NCBI GenBank assembly: GCA_009837395.1
Contig: VXTP01000037.1
Location: forward strand, 1 to 64,000
Length of the DNA stretch: 64,000 bases
Source: Gemmatimonadota bacterium
GTDB taxonomy: Bacteria > JAAXHH01
Direction of reading: 5' to 3'
The position numbers and the translations under genes were made by a program. Shown one piece after another: positions 61,802-64,000 of this stretch. The notes under the pieces are model-generated. The model had not been told where the DNA came from and did no database searches. It saw nothing but the letters and a program-made list of their open reading frames with translations. Within the stretch, counting starts at the first letter, position 1. Every line of letters starts with the position of its first letter.

Positions 61802-63181
61802 TTACTGCGGTCTTGTTTGCACGGTCACCGTGACGTACCTCGCACCAGCAAAAGGCGACGTGATTTTCACAGTAACGCTATGATTTCCCACTGCCTTGAT
61901 GCCATCGCCACCACCAAGATCGGCTGCGACGACATCGTAGCTGGCTACGCCGGCGGTGGTTGTAGCAGTATTACTATCATCAGCGGCAGCAAGATCGAGA
62001 ATATCATGGTTCAAACTGGTGAAAGTAACCACAGTGCCGTTAGATACATTGATGTATCCGATTTCACCGTCATCCTTAACACCCATCTGCTGTACCCGGA
62101 CACTGATGCCGGGATCCGTCGGCCCAGACACAAATGTCACGGTACGAGCAGAGACGTCGGCTTCGCTGGTGTCAACAGTTGCCGCGACGTTGTACGGCTG
62201 GTTCGCCGTATCCACCACGATGCGACGGGAAGGCGAATCGACGCTGAATACCTCGATCTCGACCTCGTTGCTCTTCACATCACCGATTCGCGCCTGGATC
62301 TTGGCCTTGCCGGCAGCATGCGTCTTGATCGTGGGCATCGAGTTGCTGTTGTCGGTGTCCACAGTCGCAACGGCGGTGTTGGACGAAGACCAGGAGAAAC
62401 TCACGCCTGGAATTGGATTGCCGTCGTTAGTGGTCTTATCATCGCCACTCGCCTTGTCATAGGCCGTAGCCATGAGGTCGATATCCGTACCATCTTCAAC
62501 AGCGTCTACGGTTGCGGGCGTGATCACGATGCCTTTGACCTCGTTGTGAACCGAAAGCGCTATCGTCAACTTATGACCGCGATCGGTCCGCACGATAAGC
62601 TCCGTGCCATCTGTCCTTCTTTTGCCCGTAACTGTTGCCGTATTCATCCCGTCATCTTCCACCGAGGCGACGATAGGATCGTCTATCTCGAACGTGAAGG
62701 CAACCGGGACGGGAATGCCGTCCGATGAGGCCGCGACAGCGCTGAAAGTCAACATGCCGTCTACGAGCACGGTAGCCATCCGCTGATTCGTGGCGGATTC
62801 GGCATTGAAATCCGGCGCATTCCAGCGACGGGCATCTTCTTTCTTCTCGCCACCCTCGAAAACGATGATGTGGTGAACTGCGGCCAGGATGTTGCCAGGA
62901 AGATCAGCCGGGATCCCGGATTCACCCGGAGGACCCATCGGACCTTCGGGGCCTGCCGGACCAGCCGGACCTGTCGGGCCTGCCTCACCGGTGTCACCCT
63001 TCTCACCCTGCTGGCCAGCCGGACCTGCTGGACCTGCCGGGCCAGTAGAACCCTGCGGACCTGCCGGGCCTGCCGGACCTGCGACGCCAGCCGCACCGGT
63101 CGGACCCGCCGGACCCGTCTTACCTTCGCATCCCATAAGGGACAGACCGAAGGCCAATACAGCGATTATGAGGTAGTGCAT
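61802..63181 (-). CDS. Collagen-stalked Ig-like surface lipoprotein, module D
   Basis: 459 aa. Signal and lipobox as in the other modules, stalk [13 protein letters not shown].. to ..GPPGESG. The Ig-like part is closest to module A ('[20 protein letters not shown]', '[20 protein letters not shown]'), pointing to a recent A-D relationship. The last ~130 residues, with '[20 protein letters not shown]' and '[20 protein letters not shown]', are unique. Confidence 0.85.
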   Translation of the reverse strand: MHYLIIAVLAFGLSLMGCEGKTGPAGPTGAAGVAGPAGPAGPQGSTGPAGPAGPAGQQGEKGDTGEAGPTGPAGPAGPEGPMGPPGESGIPADLPGNILAAVHHIIVFEGGEKKEDARRWNAPDFNAESATNQRMATVLVDGMLTFSAVAASSDGIPVPVAFTFEIDDPIVASVEDDGMNTATVTGKRRTDGTELIVRTDRGHKLTIALSVHNEVKGIVITPATVDAVEDGTDIDLMATAYDKASGDDKTTNDGNPIPGVSFSWSSSNTAVATVDTDNSNSMPTIKTHAAGKAKIQARIGDVKSNEVEIEVFSVDSPSRRIVVDTANQPYNVAATVDTSEADVSARTVTFVSGPTDPGISVRVQQMGVKDDGEIGYINVSNGTVVTFTSLNHDILDLAAADDSNTATTTAGVASYDVVAADLGGGDGIKAVGNHSVTVKITSPFAGARYVTVTVQTRPQ

Positions 63182-63390
63182 TGTTTACTCCCGTTTATGG
63201 AAACACAGCTAATAGGAATGACGAAGACACGACACTGACCTATATCGCCTCCTTTCCCGCGATTTGATCGGTTAACTGATTTACTTTACTAGCTCTAGAT
63301 TGCCAGTTTCGGACTTCAAGACTGATCGGATTTCGGACCTAATTCACGGACTTGTCCCCATAAATATGAATAGACCGAGCGTCAGAAACG
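63182..63390 (-). promoter_or_regulatory. Conserved leader of module D
   Basis: Same blocks as the other leaders, with CGCGGGAAAGGAGGCGATAT near 63250 and TCTATTCATATTTATGGGGA near 63365. The start-proximal part reads AAACGGGAGTAAACA here. The region 63391-63550 holds nothing I recognise. Confidence 0.6.
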
Positions 63391-63552
63391 TGGCTGGCTT
63401 GCCCCATGGAAGTCGGGAGTTGTTGGACACCTCACGCTGATGTTTGCTAAGGGAATATTGGGTACGTCAGGTAGGTGGAATACTTCAGGAAGGATCAGAT
63501 ACGGCGGGTATGAGAAAACGAGGGTATTGCACCAGCTAGGATCGCTGAAAAC

Positions 63553-63586
63553 AGAAAAGCCCCGTTAACCGCAACGGGGCTTTTCT
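63553..63586 (-). terminator. Bidirectional intrinsic terminator, module E
   Basis: AGAAAAGCCCCGTT (63553-63566), loop AACCGC, AACGGGGCTTTTCT (63573-63586): 14 perfect base pairs. Confidence 0.87.
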
Positions 63587-63594
63587 ATTTTACA

Positions 63595-63823
63595 GGACCG
63601 ATCGCCCTTTTCAGTGGCCGGTGGCTCCTACTTGGGGCGAACGGGAAGGTGTAACGAAATGACCGAGACAAATGCAGGGCGGATCTGCTAGGATGTTGCT
63701 TGCCCTGTCGGGATAACTTCCGGGGGTCACTCGAAACTTGGTCTGATGGGGTGCCCGGGAAGGCACCCCATCTCGCCACAGGACTCTGTCAGCGCCCTGT
63801 CTACGGGACCCGGTTTATCCCGA
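63595..63823 (-). repeat. Structured 3' element, copy 5 (module E)
   Basis: Only about eight differences from copy 4 over ~230 nt. Closing helix 3' end at 63815-63823, 2 nt from the module E stop codon; perfect internal GGTGCC/GGCACC hairpin. Confidence 0.88.
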
Positions 63824-63825
63824 TG

Positions 63826-64000
63826 TCATTCCGCGGCTACAGTGATCGTCCTCGATATCCAGTTTTCGGCACCTGGCACCATGAAAGTCAGCGTGGCGTC
63901 GCCATATCCAACTATGCTGGCAGTCGGTATGGTCACTGCCGTTGTGCCGGGAGGGGATCCTGCAATAGTAACAGCCGCCGCGCCAGTGTGGTTGATTACT
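63826..64000 (-). CDS. C-terminus of a fifth array lipoprotein, module E (runs off the right edge)
   Basis: 58 visible residues ending in 'WISRTITVAAE' and stop TGA at 63826-63828. The sequence is a beta-rich Ig-like end ('TAVTIPTASIVGYGDATLTF') different from modules A-D. The structured element and terminator downstream match the array, so the missing N-terminus should carry the lipobox and collagen-like stalk (inference). Confidence 0.7.
   Translation of the reverse strand, partial: VINHTGAAAVTIAGSPPGTTAVTIPTASIVGYGDATLTFMVPGAENWISRTITVAAE

Noticed and set aside
53646-64000. Diversity-generating retroelement targets (variable C-termini followed by a hairpin)
   Set aside because: No reverse transcriptase, template repeat or adenine-specific variation pattern is visible in the window; heads differ over whole domains.
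53646-64000. Integron gene cassettes with attC-like sites
   Set aside because: No integrase in the window, no GTTRRRY core pair at the element ends, and conserved 5' leaders are not typical of cassettes.
53646-64000. CRISPR array
   Set aside because: Repeats are ~2 kb modules with genes; no short regularly spaced repeats or cas genes anywhere in the window.

Overview
This window is a GC-rich bacterial chromosome segment with tightly packed genes. The best guess is an uncultured FCB-group bacterium of the Candidatus Latescibacterota type. That rests on a full-length SprA homologue (a hallmark of Bacteroidota and relatives), high GC, and a mix of sulfatase-like, phytanoyl-CoA dioxygenase-like, Gfo/Idh/MocA, amidohydrolase and TIM-barrel isomerase genes. 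The assignment is inference; no rRNA or tRNA gene is visible.

Layout. 1-2.2 kb: 5' end of a large secreted RHS/SpvB-like gene with its own promoter and long leader. 2.6-13.9 kb (+): sulfatase-like hydrolase, SDR, sugar isomerase, phosphoglucose/phosphomannose isomerase, a three-part fatty acyl reductase/acyl-AMP-ligase-like/HAD fusion, zinc alcohol dehydrogenase, and an FHA-GAF-PP2C phosphatase. 14-18.2 kb: an oxidoreductase, a HepT/MntA toxin-antitoxin pair and an exported tandem cyclase. 18.3-21.8 kb (-): heptose adenylyltransferase, a small unknown protein, PhyH dioxygenase, APC permease and an AhpD-like gene with an in-frame UGA that looks like selenocysteine. 22-37.2 kb (-): housekeeping genes dprA, obgE, icd, mdh, a NYN-domain gene, an aminotransferase, coaD, rsmD, a comEA-like gene and sprA. 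37.3-42.3 kb (+): a sulfur-transfer and molybdopterin cluster (moaD, moaE, a cysteine-desulfurase-like protein without its PLP lysine, a TusA-like protein, Mrp, a PP-loop thiolase), then an esterase. 43-53.4 kb: three amidohydrolases, an Nramp-like carrier, a phosphoribosyltransferase, a HAD phosphatase, a class III aminotransferase, cupin plus oxidoreductase, a micro-operon of four tiny membrane/coiled-coil proteins, and a metallophosphatase.

53.6-64 kb is the most unusual part: at least five modules on the minus strand. Each has a conserved leader, a lipoprotein with a lipobox followed at once by collagen-like Gly-X-Y repeats and bacterial Ig-like domains, then (starting within about 30 nt of the stop codon) a conserved ~230-nt structured element and a bidirectional terminator hairpin. 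The C-terminal heads differ widely while the noncoding element is nearly identical, and two of its hairpins change sequence while staying paired. A ketoacyl-synthase-like gene sits between modules B and C on the other strand.

The strongest candidates for new biology are the structured 3' element with its display-lipoprotein array, the AhpD-like selenoprotein with its SECIS hairpin, the micro-operon, and three enzyme-family members that have lost catalytic motifs.
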